DNA from: CBDEGK01 sp965237855
GTDB lineage: Bacteria > Pseudomonadota > Gammaproteobacteria > Pseudomonadales > Halieaceae
Assembly (NCBI GenBank): GCA_965237855.1
Contig: CBDEGK010000008.1
Span: forward strand, 434,001 to 498,000
Direction of reading: 5' to 3'
DNA: 64,000 nt
Numbering within the stretch: the first letter of the stretch is position 1; each line of letters starts with the position of its first letter. Positions 35,200-43,523 of the stretch are shown piece after piece. A program made the translations under genes and the position numbers. A model generated the notes under the pieces. The model saw nothing but the letters and a program-made list of their open reading frames with translations, was not told the DNA's origin and did no database searches.

Positions 35200-35664
35200 T
35201 TAAGGACGACCGGCCGCAGACTCAGCCAGTTTTTGCAGTTGCTCTTCCTCCCCTGGAAAACGCCAGTCCTGATCTTTGAACGTACTTGGCGCCAGCAGGT
35301 AGGCACGCCTTACCTCCAGTCGCGGCGGTGGGTCGATTTCTCCTGAATTTGCGGTGAATGTGCATTGATACAGGTGAAAGCCGGTATCCATCACCATCAG
35401 CAAAGTACCGACCTCAAGATTTAGCCCTGTTTCCTCCCAGGTTTCCCGGTGCGCGGTGCACTGGGCGGGTTCACTTTTCTTACTGCTGCCACCGGGCAAA
35501 TTAACCAGGCCTTCTAGATTTTCGACCACCAGCACATGGCCATTCTGCATGGCGAAGCAGCCGGCGCTGGGCGCTTGCTGGGCTTGTGCGGGTGCTGAGC
35601 AGGGTGGTGCCTGTCGCGTGCACGATGCCAGGCACATGATCACTATTAAGATGATTAGTCGCAT
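35200..35664 (-). CDS. Nudix hydrolase with lipoprotein signal
   Basis: A 154-residue Nudix protein. The Nudix box is complete: GSSKKSE, then RETWEETGL after seven residues, matching G-x5-E-x7-RE-x2-EE-x-G-L. I chose the ATG at 35664 because it opens with a lipoprotein signal (LIILIVIMCLASC); the upstream open frame overlaps imuB. The protein should therefore be anchored outside the cytoplasm, an unusual place for an enzyme whose relatives act on nucleotide diphosphates. It follows imuB by 25 bases on the same strand. Its 3' end faces the end of the 30169-35196 operon. Confidence 0.82.
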   Translation of the reverse strand: MRLIILIVIMCLASCTRQAPPCSAPAQAQQAPSAGCFAMQNGHVLVVENLEGLVNLPGGSSKKSEPAQCTAHRETWEETGLNLEVGTLLMVMDTGFHLYQCTFTANSGEIDPPPRLEVRRAYLLAPSTFKDQDWRFPGEEEQLQKLAESAAGRP

Positions 35665-35689
35665 TCCCCTAACATAACTCGTTTTTGTG

Positions 35690-37132
35690 TCAGGCAAACA
35701 CCCCCTGTATAAACCACTGTTGTAACAGGCGGTCCCGGTACACCCAGTACAGCTGGCCATTGTCGTTGCGGGCAATGTAGTAATCACGGCTCACGGAATC
35801 CATCCACCAGTTGTCCTCGATGCGCTCGGGGCCGGCCAATAGCTTGAGGGCGCCGTTCCAGTACAGCTGTTGGCGTCTGTTTCCCAGTGATTGAGGTTCC
35901 GGCATTAACCAGAACGGGCGCTCTCCATCCAGCGGCGTGGTCTGGTTGGTCAGGTTTCCCAGCTGGCAGCTGCTGTAGCTGGCGTACTCCGGCAGATGCT
36001 CACTGCGACAGGCGATCTTTTCCACCGCTTGCAGGCCGAGCCGGTTCTGTAAGCGATCCAGCAGGCTGTGCAGGGGTTCCTTTTGTTCGCTGTTACAAAA
36101 CAGGTCCTGGCTGCGGTAATTGCCCTCGCACAGGTCTTTACAGTACAGCCCCAGCCCTTCGACACCGGTTTTCAGCTGCAGCTGTTCCATCTTCAGGTCG
36201 GTCAATCGATACCACTCGCGCCAACTGGCCTGGGGCATGGAGCAGTGTATGGGTAGTTTGTAGGTGTCTCGCTGAATACCGTAAAACTGCCATTCGATCT
36301 GTTGGCTTTGTAACTGGGCATTGCGCAGGAAATCACACAGGGATTGCAGCAGCAATTGAGCGGCGGGCAGCAGTTCCTGGTTGGCTTTCACCTCGTAACC
36401 GAACCAGTAGTGGTCGCTGAACTGGTGTGGTGGTTGGAAATCGGGCTGGTCGTCATAGGCGGTGCCCAGCACCTGCCGCAGGAAATGCACGAACTCTTTA
36501 CCGCAGCGGCGAGCCAGGGCCTGTTGCGGCAATTCCAGGATGTCGCCCAAATGCCACAAACCCGCCTTGGCCAGGGAATCGGTTTGGCGGGGGAAGTCAT
36601 CCAGCAATTTCAGGGGCAGGGGGGCCAGTTGCTGTTTCAATGGTGCCTGGTAATCGGATTGCTCGGCATGGGATAACAGCCAGGCGGCCTTGGGGTTGGC
36701 AGCCAGGGCACTGTGGTAACTGTAATTGCGCAGGGACAGGTCGATACGAATCCGGGCCAGCAGGTTTTTCAGTCCCCGGAACAGGGCCAGGCAGCCACCG
36801 ACCTCCAGCAGCAGGCAGTTATCGCGCCAGGTATAGAGGGTGGGGCTGATACTGTAGGCCCAGCAGCTCAGTTGTTGCAGGCACAGCTGTTCCTTCTGGG
36901 TATCCCGCTCCAGCAACTGGATGTTATCGGCCAGTGCCCGCACGGTGGCGGTGCCCATGTCGGGTTTGATGCCAAGCGCCGTGGCGGCATCGCAGGCCTG
37001 AATGACCCGCTGCTTTTCTATGATCGCTGTAGGCACTTCTATAACCGCCGTAGGCGCTTGCTGGTCAGCCTGTTGCCGAGTCAGGGCCTGCAGGGGCAAT
37101 TGCGCAAAGCGCAGACATAACCACAGGCTCAT
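35690..37132 (-). CDS. imuB: ImuB, inactive Y-family polymerase of the SOS mutasome
   Basis: A 480-residue Y-family polymerase homologue. It begins SLWLCLRFAQLPLQAL, the normal ImuB start, with no catalytic Asp in that first strand. The palm segment LLLEVGGCLALFRG likewise lacks the catalytic acidic pair, as known for ImuB. ImuB is a hub that bridges the beta clamp, ImuA and DnaE2 in damage-induced mutagenesis. It lies 37 bases after imuA, which is split by IS21, so expression of imuB from the LexA-controlled promoter is probably also disturbed. dnaE2 is not next to it, unlike in many genomes. Confidence 0.92.
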   Translation of the reverse strand: MSLWLCLRFAQLPLQALTRQQADQQAPTAVIEVPTAIIEKQRVIQACDAATALGIKPDMGTATVRALADNIQLLERDTQKEQLCLQQLSCWAYSISPTLYTWRDNCLLLEVGGCLALFRGLKNLLARIRIDLSLRNYSYHSALAANPKAAWLLSHAEQSDYQAPLKQQLAPLPLKLLDDFPRQTDSLAKAGLWHLGDILELPQQALARRCGKEFVHFLRQVLGTAYDDQPDFQPPHQFSDHYWFGYEVKANQELLPAAQLLLQSLCDFLRNAQLQSQQIEWQFYGIQRDTYKLPIHCSMPQASWREWYRLTDLKMEQLQLKTGVEGLGLYCKDLCEGNYRSQDLFCNSEQKEPLHSLLDRLQNRLGLQAVEKIACRSEHLPEYASYSSCQLGNLTNQTTPLDGERPFWLMPEPQSLGNRRQQLYWNGALKLLAGPERIEDNWWMDSVSRDYYIARNDNGQLYWVYRDRLLQQWFIQGVFA

Positions 37133-37169
37133 TACTCATACTAATCCTATTGTTAGGCGCTCAGGGCTG

Positions 37170-37667
37170 TTAGGCACTCAGTGCCGGTGTCGACACATGA
37201 CCGCGATCCGGATAGGAGGGCAGTTCCCACAACTGGGGTTGCCCTTGCACATCGTCTTCACAGCTGAGCTCCACATCAATGTACTGGTTGCCGCCACGCT
37301 GCTTGAGAATATGCACCTCCCGGTAGGCCTTCATCTCCAGTCGCAGGGCGGCGGGAGAATGATTAAACGCGGCCTCGCGGGAACGAAACAGCACGGAGAA
37401 AACATCGGTATTGGCGGCGGCCAGTTGCAGCTTGCGCAATTCGCTGTAGCTGAATTTTTCATTGCCTAGCCAGCCAAATACAGCGCTACAGGTGCTGCTG
37501 CGCAGGGCCTGTTCAATACTCCACAACAGGTCCTGGCGATTCTGGGGGTGGACCAGTAATATCTGTTGGCTGTCGATGCCGCGCGCTTCCAGTAAGGGTG
37601 CGTAGGGCATGTAGGGTGGGGCAATAAAGACCTGCCAGCGCCCCTGTTTACTGAGTTGTTCCATGGC
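37170..37667 (-). pseudogene. imuA: imuA, 3' part (IS21-interrupted)
   Basis: The last 165 codons of ImuA, a RecA-like protein of the SOS mutasome. The recognisable segment AMEQLSKQGRWQVFIAPPY begins directly at the junction. The ORF appears to start further left (MLISTARWVRF), but those codons lie in the IS21 end. The 6-base duplication CATGGC is at 37662-37667. Joined to 39667-39864 after removing the IS, it gives a 231-residue ImuA with the normal GLFLPAMEQLSKQGRW stretch. Confidence 0.92.
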
Positions 37668-37695
37668 TGTCAACAGCAGTCCAAATCTGACCCAC
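37668..37695. repeat. IS21 left terminal inverted repeat
   Basis: The outer 28 bases begin TGTCAACAGCAGTCC and end CTGACCCAC. They match the right end at 39633-39660 with about five differences. A further GACCCACC copy lies about 30 bases inside. Confidence 0.85.
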
Positions 37696-37750
37696 CTTGC
37701 CGTGCTAATCAGCAATTTAAAATTGACCCACCCTCAGCGTTTTCTTTCCG

Positions 37751-38536
37751 TTATTTAACCAATGATTGGCTTGCTGCCGGGACGATACCGGCCGCTTTCT
37801 TTCCCTTGAGTCGGTAGCTGCTCCCCGATATCTGGACGATATGTGCATGGTGTAACAATCTGTCGAGTAAAGCCGCGGTTAAGGTCTGATCATCAGCAAA
37901 CGCAGTAGACCATTGCGAGAATGGCAAGTTGCTGGTCACAATGACACTGCTTTGCTCATAACGTTTAGCAATGACATTAAAAAACAGATTGGCTTCTTCC
38001 CGGCCAAATGGCAGATAACCTATTTCATCAATTATGAGCAACTTAGGTGCCTGGATACTTCGTTTGAGGTAAGACTCTAGTCGGTCCTGCTTTTTTGCGG
38101 TGGCCAGTTGCAGCATGAGATCCGCCGCCGTAATGAAGCGTGTTTTGATCCCATTCATGACCGCCTGGTATGCCAGGCTGATCGCCAGGTGGCTTTTACC
38201 GACACCACTGGGTCCAAGCAGCACGATATTCTCTGCACGCTCGATGAAGGCCAAACTGGTTAATTCCTGGAGTTGCCTGCGCGGTGCACCGGTGGCGAAC
38301 TTGAAGTCATAGTCTTCAAAACGCTTGACGGACGGCAACCCTGCAAACCTCAGCAAAGTCTCGCGGGTGCGGAGCATCCTGGCGTCTATCTCAACCCGCA
38401 GTAGCTGCTCAAGAAAGTCAGCCAGTGATGACTCGTCACCGGAGGCCCTGTCAGCGATAGCGGACCATTCCAATGCCACAGCACCGAGTTTAAGCACTTC
38501 GCAGGCTTGCTGCACTCTTTCCATCTGCAGGTTCAT
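37751..38536 (-). CDS. istB: IS21-family helper ATPase IstB
   Basis: A 261-residue AAA+ ATPase of the DnaC/IstB type that selects targets for IstA. Walker A is LLGPSGVGKSH, Walker B is LLIIDEIGYLPF, and the sensor-like IVTSNLPFSQW follows. Its ATG overlaps the istA stop by four bases, as usual in this family. Confidence 0.96.
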   Translation of the reverse strand: MNLQMERVQQACEVLKLGAVALEWSAIADRASGDESSLADFLEQLLRVEIDARMLRTRETLLRFAGLPSVKRFEDYDFKFATGAPRRQLQELTSLAFIERAENIVLLGPSGVGKSHLAISLAYQAVMNGIKTRFITAADLMLQLATAKKQDRLESYLKRSIQAPKLLIIDEIGYLPFGREEANLFFNVIAKRYEQSSVIVTSNLPFSQWSTAFADDQTLTAALLDRLLHHAHIVQISGSSYRLKGKKAAGIVPAASQSLVK

Positions 38537-39555
38537 ACAGCAACTCCCAGCAGCTGGTCATAGGTACTCAGCGGATGCTGGAGACTTTCGATCGGGAGTG
38601 CCTGGGCATTGCTTCGCGGTTTGTCCTGAGCCACCAAGCGCTGCGCCAAAGGCAGCGGCATGAGGCTTAATCGCTCATGATCGAGCAATACCTGCGGCTT
38701 TTGGCCTGTTGTCCCGTGAATTCGCTGATGTGCAATGTCAGCGAGCCAATGACCCACCTGCCCATTGGCTACCTCCACGTCCAGCGCCAGCCCGGATTGC
38801 TTCAGTGACGCGGCCAGTGGTGTGATAAAACTACCTTTAAGATAACCGTTGAATCGCTCGACTTTGCCCTTGGTCTTAGCACGGTAGGGCCGACAGGCGC
38901 GCAATCTAAAACCATTATCACGAGCCATGTTCAACAAACTGGCGTTCCACCGATGTTTCCCGGCACCAAAGGCGTCTCGCTCAATCATGATGCACTTGGC
39001 ATTATCGAATAGCAGTTCCTCAGGCACGCCTCCAAAGTAGTGTAACGCACCTTCAATACCCGCTAACCAATCCTCCTGCCGTTCGTATTGACTGAATCGT
39101 ACGTAGGTTGCTCGACTGTATCCCAGGGTGGCAACGAAGGCCTTAAGCCTATTTCTGCCTCGCCGAATCGTCGTGAAATCTACCTGTAACTGCTGGCCAG
39201 GCGGTGTCTCAAAGCGAACGACTGGATCTTTCGCCTTCGGCTTAAATTGTCGGAGATAATCTCTCAGAATACCTTCTTTGCCTTGGTAGCCTCGCGCCAG
39301 AATCTCTCGAAACAAGACTGTCGCCGGTATCCAATAGGGTTTCGCTGCCTCGATACGCTCTCCTAAATAGGGTTTGAACGAGTCCAGTTTAGACGGCCTT
39401 TTCTCGCGCTGAGAATAGCGAGGTGTTTTGGCAGCATCGCGCAGATAACGACGTACGGTATTGCGTGATAGGTTCATTTCTTTGGCGATACTGCGGATGC
39501 TCGTCCCTTGTCGATGTAAAACGTGTATGTCCACTAATTGCTCCTGATTCAACAT
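38533..39555 (-). CDS. istA: IS21-family transposase IstA
   Basis: A 340-residue DDE transposase. The N-terminal helix-turn-helix is GTSIRSIAKEMNLSRNTVRR. The rve core has Asp in LQVDFTTIRRG, Asp in LLFDNAKCI and Glu in KGKVERFNGYLKG. At 340 residues it is on the short side for IstA, which lacks part of the usual C-terminal tail, but it resembles other short IS21 members. No frame break is visible. Confidence 0.95.
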   Translation of the reverse strand: MLNQEQLVDIHVLHRQGTSIRSIAKEMNLSRNTVRRYLRDAAKTPRYSQREKRPSKLDSFKPYLGERIEAAKPYWIPATVLFREILARGYQGKEGILRDYLRQFKPKAKDPVVRFETPPGQQLQVDFTTIRRGRNRLKAFVATLGYSRATYVRFSQYERQEDWLAGIEGALHYFGGVPEELLFDNAKCIMIERDAFGAGKHRWNASLLNMARDNGFRLRACRPYRAKTKGKVERFNGYLKGSFITPLAASLKQSGLALDVEVANGQVGHWLADIAHQRIHGTTGQKPQVLLDHERLSLMPLPLAQRLVAQDKPRSNAQALPIESLQHPLSTYDQLLGVAV

Positions 39556-39632
39556 CTCATTTACACCGCCTCTCTCTTGATTGAAATTGGCGGTAATTGT
39601 GCCTCAGGTGGGTCAGTTTTAAATTGTCGCTA

Positions 39633-39660
39633 GTGGGTCAGTTTTACACTGCTGGTGACA
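39633..39660. repeat. IS21 right terminal inverted repeat
   Basis: Read inward from 39660 it begins TGTCACCAGCAGTGT and continues to CTGACCCAC. It pairs with the left end at 37668-37695. A second AAACTGACCCACC copy lies about 25 bases inside. Confidence 0.85.
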
Positions 39661-39864
39661 CATGGCCGGCAGAAACAGGCCCATGGAGCCCAAACCGGCG
39701 CCGTCACTGAGCAATTCAATGGTGTTACCCATCGGCCAGCCGTTGCCGTAAAGCTCTTCATCGAGCTTGCTAAAACCGCTGGAAAGCCCGCTTTGCGGGG
39801 CCTGCAGCTTGTTTCCCAGCCAGGTGTCCTGGCGCTGTATAACGTGGTCTATGGCGGCATTCAT
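39661..39864 (-). pseudogene. imuA: imuA, 5' part (IS21-interrupted)
   Basis: The first 66 codons of ImuA plus one copy of the target duplication. It starts MNAAIDHVIQRQ with GAGG eight bases before the ATG at 39864. The conserved TIELLSDGAGLGSMGLFLP leads into the IS21 junction. With the insertion the frame continues only a few residues into the IS and stops near 39619. The LexA box lies 86 bases upstream. Confidence 0.92.
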
Positions 39865-39949
39865 GGTATCGTCCTCTTTGCTTCCCGGCACTTGTTGGCA
39901 CTTGTCGGCAGATTGGGGGGCAGTTGCCCAAGCTAACTTCTTTGATATG

Positions 39950-39965
39950 CTGTATATATATACAG
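39950..39965. promoter_or_regulatory. LexA (SOS) box
   Basis: CTGTATATATATACAG is a perfect palindrome identical to the core of the gammaproteobacterial LexA consensus (CTGT-N8-ACAG). It sits upstream of imuA, as expected for imuAB, and 38 bases before the divergent lipoprotein gene at 40004, which it might also repress. Confidence 0.92.
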
Positions 39966-40003
39966 TAGTTGTTCAAATATGGGAAATCAAGGAGTTTTTC
40001 TCC

Positions 40004-41173
40004 ATGCGTACATTTTTCACACTGACCTTGTTTTCCCTTCTGGTTGCCTGCGACACCATTGAACAAACCGCCCTCAAGGTCTGGATGTCGACCAATGAGA
40101 ATATCCAGGTAGAGGACGGCGCCGTGCCCTATCAGGCACGAACTGAAGCGGTGGTGATGCGTGCGGTCGTCGAAGACCTGGACTTTCCCTGGGACATGGT
40201 TTTTACCGGGCCGCAGGAAATCCTGGTGACGGAGAAACCCGGCAATCTCTGGCGCGTTGATCTGGCAACGGGCATGAGAACAGCAATCTCCGGCGTGCCA
40301 GAAGTGCTTTATCGCGGGCAGGGCGGTTTGCTGGGAATTGCCTTACATCCCGAGTTTGCCGAGAACCACCGACTTTATCTCAGCTATTCCGCGCAGTTGG
40401 AGGATGATCTGCAGACGACCCGATTGGTGCAGGCTCGTTTAGTTGACGATCAGCTGAAGGATGTGGAGGAACTGTTTACGGCTCAGCCGGCAATGGAGAC
40501 AAGCAAGCACTATGGCGGCGCGCTGGTTTTTGACTGGGAGGGTTATCTCTACCTGTCGGTGGGTGAGCGCGGTCATCGGCACAATGCGCAGGATCTGGGC
40601 AGTGACCTGGGCAAGGTGCATCGCTTTAATGATGATGGTTCGATTCCGCTAGACAACCCTTTTGTCGAGAAGGCCGGTGCCCGGCCCAGTATATTTAGTT
40701 GGGGCCATCGCAATCCGCAGGGGTTGGCAATTCATCCCGAAACGGGAGATGTGTGGGAGGCAGAGCACGGTCCCCGGGGTGGTGACGAGGTTAATCGCCT
40801 GCAGGCAGGGCGTAACTACGGTTGGCCTGTCATCACCTATGGCGAGGAATACAGAGGTGGCAAGATTGGTGAGGGTACGCATAAAGTTGGTATGGAACAG
40901 CCTATTCAGTACTACGTGCCTTCAATTGGGACCGCAGGCATTGCATTCTATGATGGAGAACTGATTGAAAGCTGGCGCAATAATTTATTCGTCGGTGGGC
41001 TGATATACACGCAAACGCACCTCAGTCGCCTGCAACTGGAGGGGGGCCAGGTTGTGGAAGAAGAGCCTCTGTTTGAACACCTGAAGATGCGCATTCGCAA
41101 CGTTGAGTCGGGCCCAGACGGTAAGCTCTATGTTGTCAGTGAGAACGGGATTATTTTCGCTGTCAGCCGCTAG
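40004..41173 (+). CDS. PQQ-dependent sugar dehydrogenase-like lipoprotein
   Basis: A 389-residue six-bladed beta-propeller of the soluble aldose sugar dehydrogenase (Asd/YliI) type. It has a lipoprotein signal (TLTLFSLLVAC, Cys16). Typical motifs are GQGGLLGIALHPEF, YLYLSVGERG, SWGHRNPQGLAIHP and AEHGPRGGDEVNRL, the latter containing likely PQQ and calcium contacts. I chose the ATG at 40004, with AAGGAG nine bases upstream. The enzyme would oxidise sugars in the periplasm if PQQ is available. It is divergent from imuA, shares its upstream region with a LexA box, and its last 11 bases overlap a convergent gene. Confidence 0.9.
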   Translation: MRTFFTLTLFSLLVACDTIEQTALKVWMSTNENIQVEDGAVPYQARTEAVVMRAVVEDLDFPWDMVFTGPQEILVTEKPGNLWRVDLATGMRTAISGVPEVLYRGQGGLLGIALHPEFAENHRLYLSYSAQLEDDLQTTRLVQARLVDDQLKDVEELFTAQPAMETSKHYGGALVFDWEGYLYLSVGERGHRHNAQDLGSDLGKVHRFNDDGSIPLDNPFVEKAGARPSIFSWGHRNPQGLAIHPETGDVWEAEHGPRGGDEVNRLQAGRNYGWPVITYGEEYRGGKIGEGTHKVGMEQPIQYYVPSIGTAGIAFYDGELIESWRNNLFVGGLIYTQTHLSRLQLEGGQVVEEEPLFEHLKMRIRNVESGPDGKLYVVSENGIIFAVSR

Positions 41174-41531
41174 TTCGGTTTTTCAGTAAGGAGTTTTTCA
41201 CCCGGATCTTGCCACCGACAAAGGTAAACAGGTCACAGCCATCCATCTCCATTCTTGATCCATCGGGACGGGTGCCGACGATAGTCCACTCGGAGCAACC
41301 GCGGTCACCCTCGACGAAATGACGGCCGTTCTCAAAGCGCACATCGGGAATCGACGTCCACACGTCGACGAAGCGCTCGCGCACAATATCAGCCCCTTCA
41401 AAACGCGTGCCCCAACGCTCCGTGCCGCCGCCGGTTTCAAACACGCAGTCCTCGGTCATATAGCTCATGATGGTGTCGATATCGTGTGCGTTCCAGGCAT
41501 CGGCATACTTTTTCAACTCATCGTGGGTCAT
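41163..41531 (-). CDS. SnoaL/NTF2-like protein
   Basis: A 122-residue NTF2-like protein starting MTHDELKKYADAWNAHDID. Typical features are DTIMSYMTEDCVFETGG, the RFVDVWTSIPDVRFE segment and a strand WTIVGTRPDGSRMEMDGCD. I chose the ATG at 41531, which overlaps the stop of the preceding DUF4281 gene; the upstream frame is not conserved. Steroid isomerase-like or binding functions are possible, but no specific one can be given. Confidence 0.85.
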   Translation of the reverse strand: MTHDELKKYADAWNAHDIDTIMSYMTEDCVFETGGGTERWGTRFEGADIVRERFVDVWTSIPDVRFENGRHFVEGDRGCSEWTIVGTRPDGSRMEMDGCDLFTFVGGKIRVKNSLLKNRTSG

Positions 41532-41971
41532 GCAGCTACCTCGTTGAGGCTGGTCTGTTGCTTGAGGGCAAAGCGCAGGCAACTGTACAGCAGTAAACCG
41601 ATGGGTCCTGCCATCAGGGTGGCGACCAGGCACGGCACCACCAGCCAGTGATTAATACCCTGGCGTTTGGCGTCACGCACCAGCCAGGCACCGACAAACA
41701 GGTCGAAGGCAATATAGTGAATCCAGCCCGCCAACAACGCGGTGTGATTCTGGAACAGCAGCGACAGTGCCGCCAGGGATTCCATGCCGGCACCTTCCTG
41801 GGGTGGTGGGCCGCTGACAAAAGCCCAGATATAAAACAGGGCCAGGAGGCAGGGAATCCACACCTGGTGTATCGCTTTTTGAGTAATGGGATGGTGGGGC
41901 GCCAGGGCCAGCAGCAGCCAGGCCGGCAACACGCCGTAGTTACAAATCAGAAAAACGGTATTGGGGTCCAT
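41528..41971 (-). CDS. ABA4-like (DUF4281) membrane protein
   Basis: A 147-residue membrane protein with four hydrophobic helices. The family's conserved middle part is AGWIHYIAFDLFVGAWLVRDA, and GPIGLLLY follows in the last helix. The plant homologue ABA4 is needed for neoxanthin formation, so a carotenoid link is sometimes proposed for bacterial members; no carotenoid genes are nearby. It lies 33 bases after holA and overlaps the next gene by four bases. Confidence 0.85.
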   Translation of the reverse strand: MDPNTVFLICNYGVLPAWLLLALAPHHPITQKAIHQVWIPCLLALFYIWAFVSGPPPQEGAGMESLAALSLLFQNHTALLAGWIHYIAFDLFVGAWLVRDAKRQGINHWLVVPCLVATLMAGPIGLLLYSCLRFALKQQTSLNEVAA

Positions 41972-42004
41972 GCTGAGTTCCTGTTTTATATATAGAGAGA
42001 TTCT

Positions 42005-43021
42005 TTATGTCGTGGCAAAACCTTCAGACAGTGACATTAGCACATCGGTCAGCACATCCCAGGCATTCAGCTCCGACATGCCTTTGATCGCCCGATCGGC
42101 CTCGGCGGCTCGCTGCATCAATTTGCCCAGTGCCGCGAGGTCATGGCGTTGCAAGGCGGCACCCACGATGGGTTTACGTTTGTCCCAGACGCGCTGCTCC
42201 TGCATGGCCCGGTTGGCTGACTGTCCCTTGGCGATGTCGCGCTGACACTGGTAAAGCAGACGGATTTCTCGGCTCAGCGACCAGAGAATCACTGGCGACT
42301 CGGTACCTTCGGCGCGCAAACCATGGAGCATTTTCAGGGCGGCAACGGTATTGCCGGAGAGGGCGTGATCAGTCATGGCGAACAGGTTGTAACGGGCATT
42401 GTCTGCCACGGATTCGCCGATGGTTTCCACGCTGACCTGGCCGCCATCGCTGAGCAAGCGCAGCTTTTCAATTTCCTGCACCGCTGCCAGCAGGTTACCT
42501 TCAACCCGGTCACTTAATAATTGCAGCGCATCGGGGTCGATGCTGAGGCCGGACTGCTGCAGCCGACCCTGGATCCAACGCGGTAATTGCTGGGCATCCA
42601 CGGGCCATATCTGGACAATAGCCCCAGCCTGGTCGAGGGCCTTGAACCATTTGCTGTTGGTGGATTGCTTGTCGATTTTGCCGGCGACAATCAGTAGTAC
42701 ATTGTCCGGATTGGGGTTTGCCAGGTAGGCCTGCAGCGCTTTACTGCCCTCGGTGCCCGGCTTGCCCGAGGGAATGCGCAGTTCAATCAGCTTGCGCTCG
42801 GCGAACAGTGACATCTCCGAAGAGGTCGACAGCAGGTTGTCCCAGTTATATTTCCCCTCAACCTGGAGAACCTCACGCTCATGGCAACCCGCTTCCCGGC
42901 AGGCAGCACGAATGACATCACAGGCTTCCTGGACCAGCAAAGTTTCATCGCCGGTGACCAGGTAGAGGGGCAGCAGTGGCTTTTTGAGTTGGTTGGGGAG
43001 TTGCTCGGCCTTCAGTCGCAT
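42005..43021 (-). CDS. holA: DNA polymerase III delta subunit
   Basis: HolA is the clamp-loader subunit that opens the beta sliding clamp. The 338-residue protein starts MRLKAEQLPNQLKKPLLPLYLVTGDETLLVQEACD, typical of the family. The RecA-like region includes NPDNVLLIVAGKIDKQSTNSKW, and the C-terminal collar helices follow. Its ATG overlaps the lptE stop by one base, in the conserved leuS-lptE-holA order. Confidence 0.95.
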   Translation of the reverse strand: MRLKAEQLPNQLKKPLLPLYLVTGDETLLVQEACDVIRAACREAGCHEREVLQVEGKYNWDNLLSTSSEMSLFAERKLIELRIPSGKPGTEGSKALQAYLANPNPDNVLLIVAGKIDKQSTNSKWFKALDQAGAIVQIWPVDAQQLPRWIQGRLQQSGLSIDPDALQLLSDRVEGNLLAAVQEIEKLRLLSDGGQVSVETIGESVADNARYNLFAMTDHALSGNTVAALKMLHGLRAEGTESPVILWSLSREIRLLYQCQRDIAKGQSANRAMQEQRVWDKRKPIVGAALQRHDLAALGKLMQRAAEADRAIKGMSELNAWDVLTDVLMSLSEGFATT

Positions 43022-43521
43022 CAGGCAGTGGCCAGGAAGCGTATGCGGCGCATAACCTGCTGAATAAGCTCGCTGCGCATTTCCCGGCGCAGCAAGTTGG
43101 ATTCCTCCACCTTGCCGGTGACGTTCTCGGGGTCATGGGTCATGATCTTGGTAACGGTGACTTCGGTTGCGGGCGAAAGCTCCTTGCCCTGGTCATTCAG
43201 CACCCGCATAGAGGTGCTGAGTTTCAATTCGAACTCGGTGGCGCGGGCATTGGCGCCGATGGTCAGATTGCGTTGCTCAAATTTCTCTTTCCCGAGTTGC
43301 AGGGTGATATTGGCTTCAGTGGCCTCCAGCCATTGCACCCCGTTGTTGCCCAGGGCGGAGCGCACCCCGCTGGCCAGTTCGCCATTGGGGCTGGGGCTTT
43401 GCATGTGCATGGCTAGCCATTCCGGGGGGATATCGATGTTGCCGCGCAGCTGGAAACCACAGCCGCTCAGTAATAGCAGGCAGGTGAGTAATAGCGTGCG
43501 CATGAGTGGGGTCACAGGCAT
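43021..43521 (-). CDS. lptE: LPS-assembly lipoprotein LptE
   Basis: A 166-residue outer-membrane lipoprotein that plugs the LptD barrel during lipopolysaccharide export. The signal ends in LLLLSGCGFQLRG, the family hallmark with the lipidated cysteine in SGC. The ATG at 43521 follows the leuS stop by two bases; a second in-frame ATG at 43503 is also possible. Its length fits the family. LptM, which assists LptDE maturation, is encoded at 11249. Confidence 0.93.
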   Translation of the reverse strand: MPVTPLMRTLLLTCLLLLSGCGFQLRGNIDIPPEWLAMHMQSPSPNGELASGVRSALGNNGVQWLEATEANITLQLGKEKFEQRNLTIGANARATEFELKLSTSMRVLNDQGKELSPATEVTVTKIMTHDPENVTGKVEESNLLRREMRSELIQQVMRRIRFLATA

Positions 43522-43523
43522 CC

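Larger units (their letters stand above)
37668..39660 (-). mobile_element. IS21-family insertion sequence, 1993 bp
   Basis: The complete element encodes IstA and IstB. The ends are imperfect 28-base inverted repeats, TGTCAACAGCAGTCCAAA at the left and TGTCACCAGCAGTGTAAA read inward from the right. Further internal copies of the TGACCCACC repeat are typical of the multiple terminal repeats of IS21. A 6-base target duplication CATGGC flanks it at 37662-37667 and 39661-39666. Excision restores imuA in frame exactly. Intact genes and a perfect duplication point to a recent insertion. Confidence 0.95.

Noticed and set aside
39619..39891. Independent 90-codon gene.
   Set aside because: It is the 5' part of imuA plus codons from the IS21 end.
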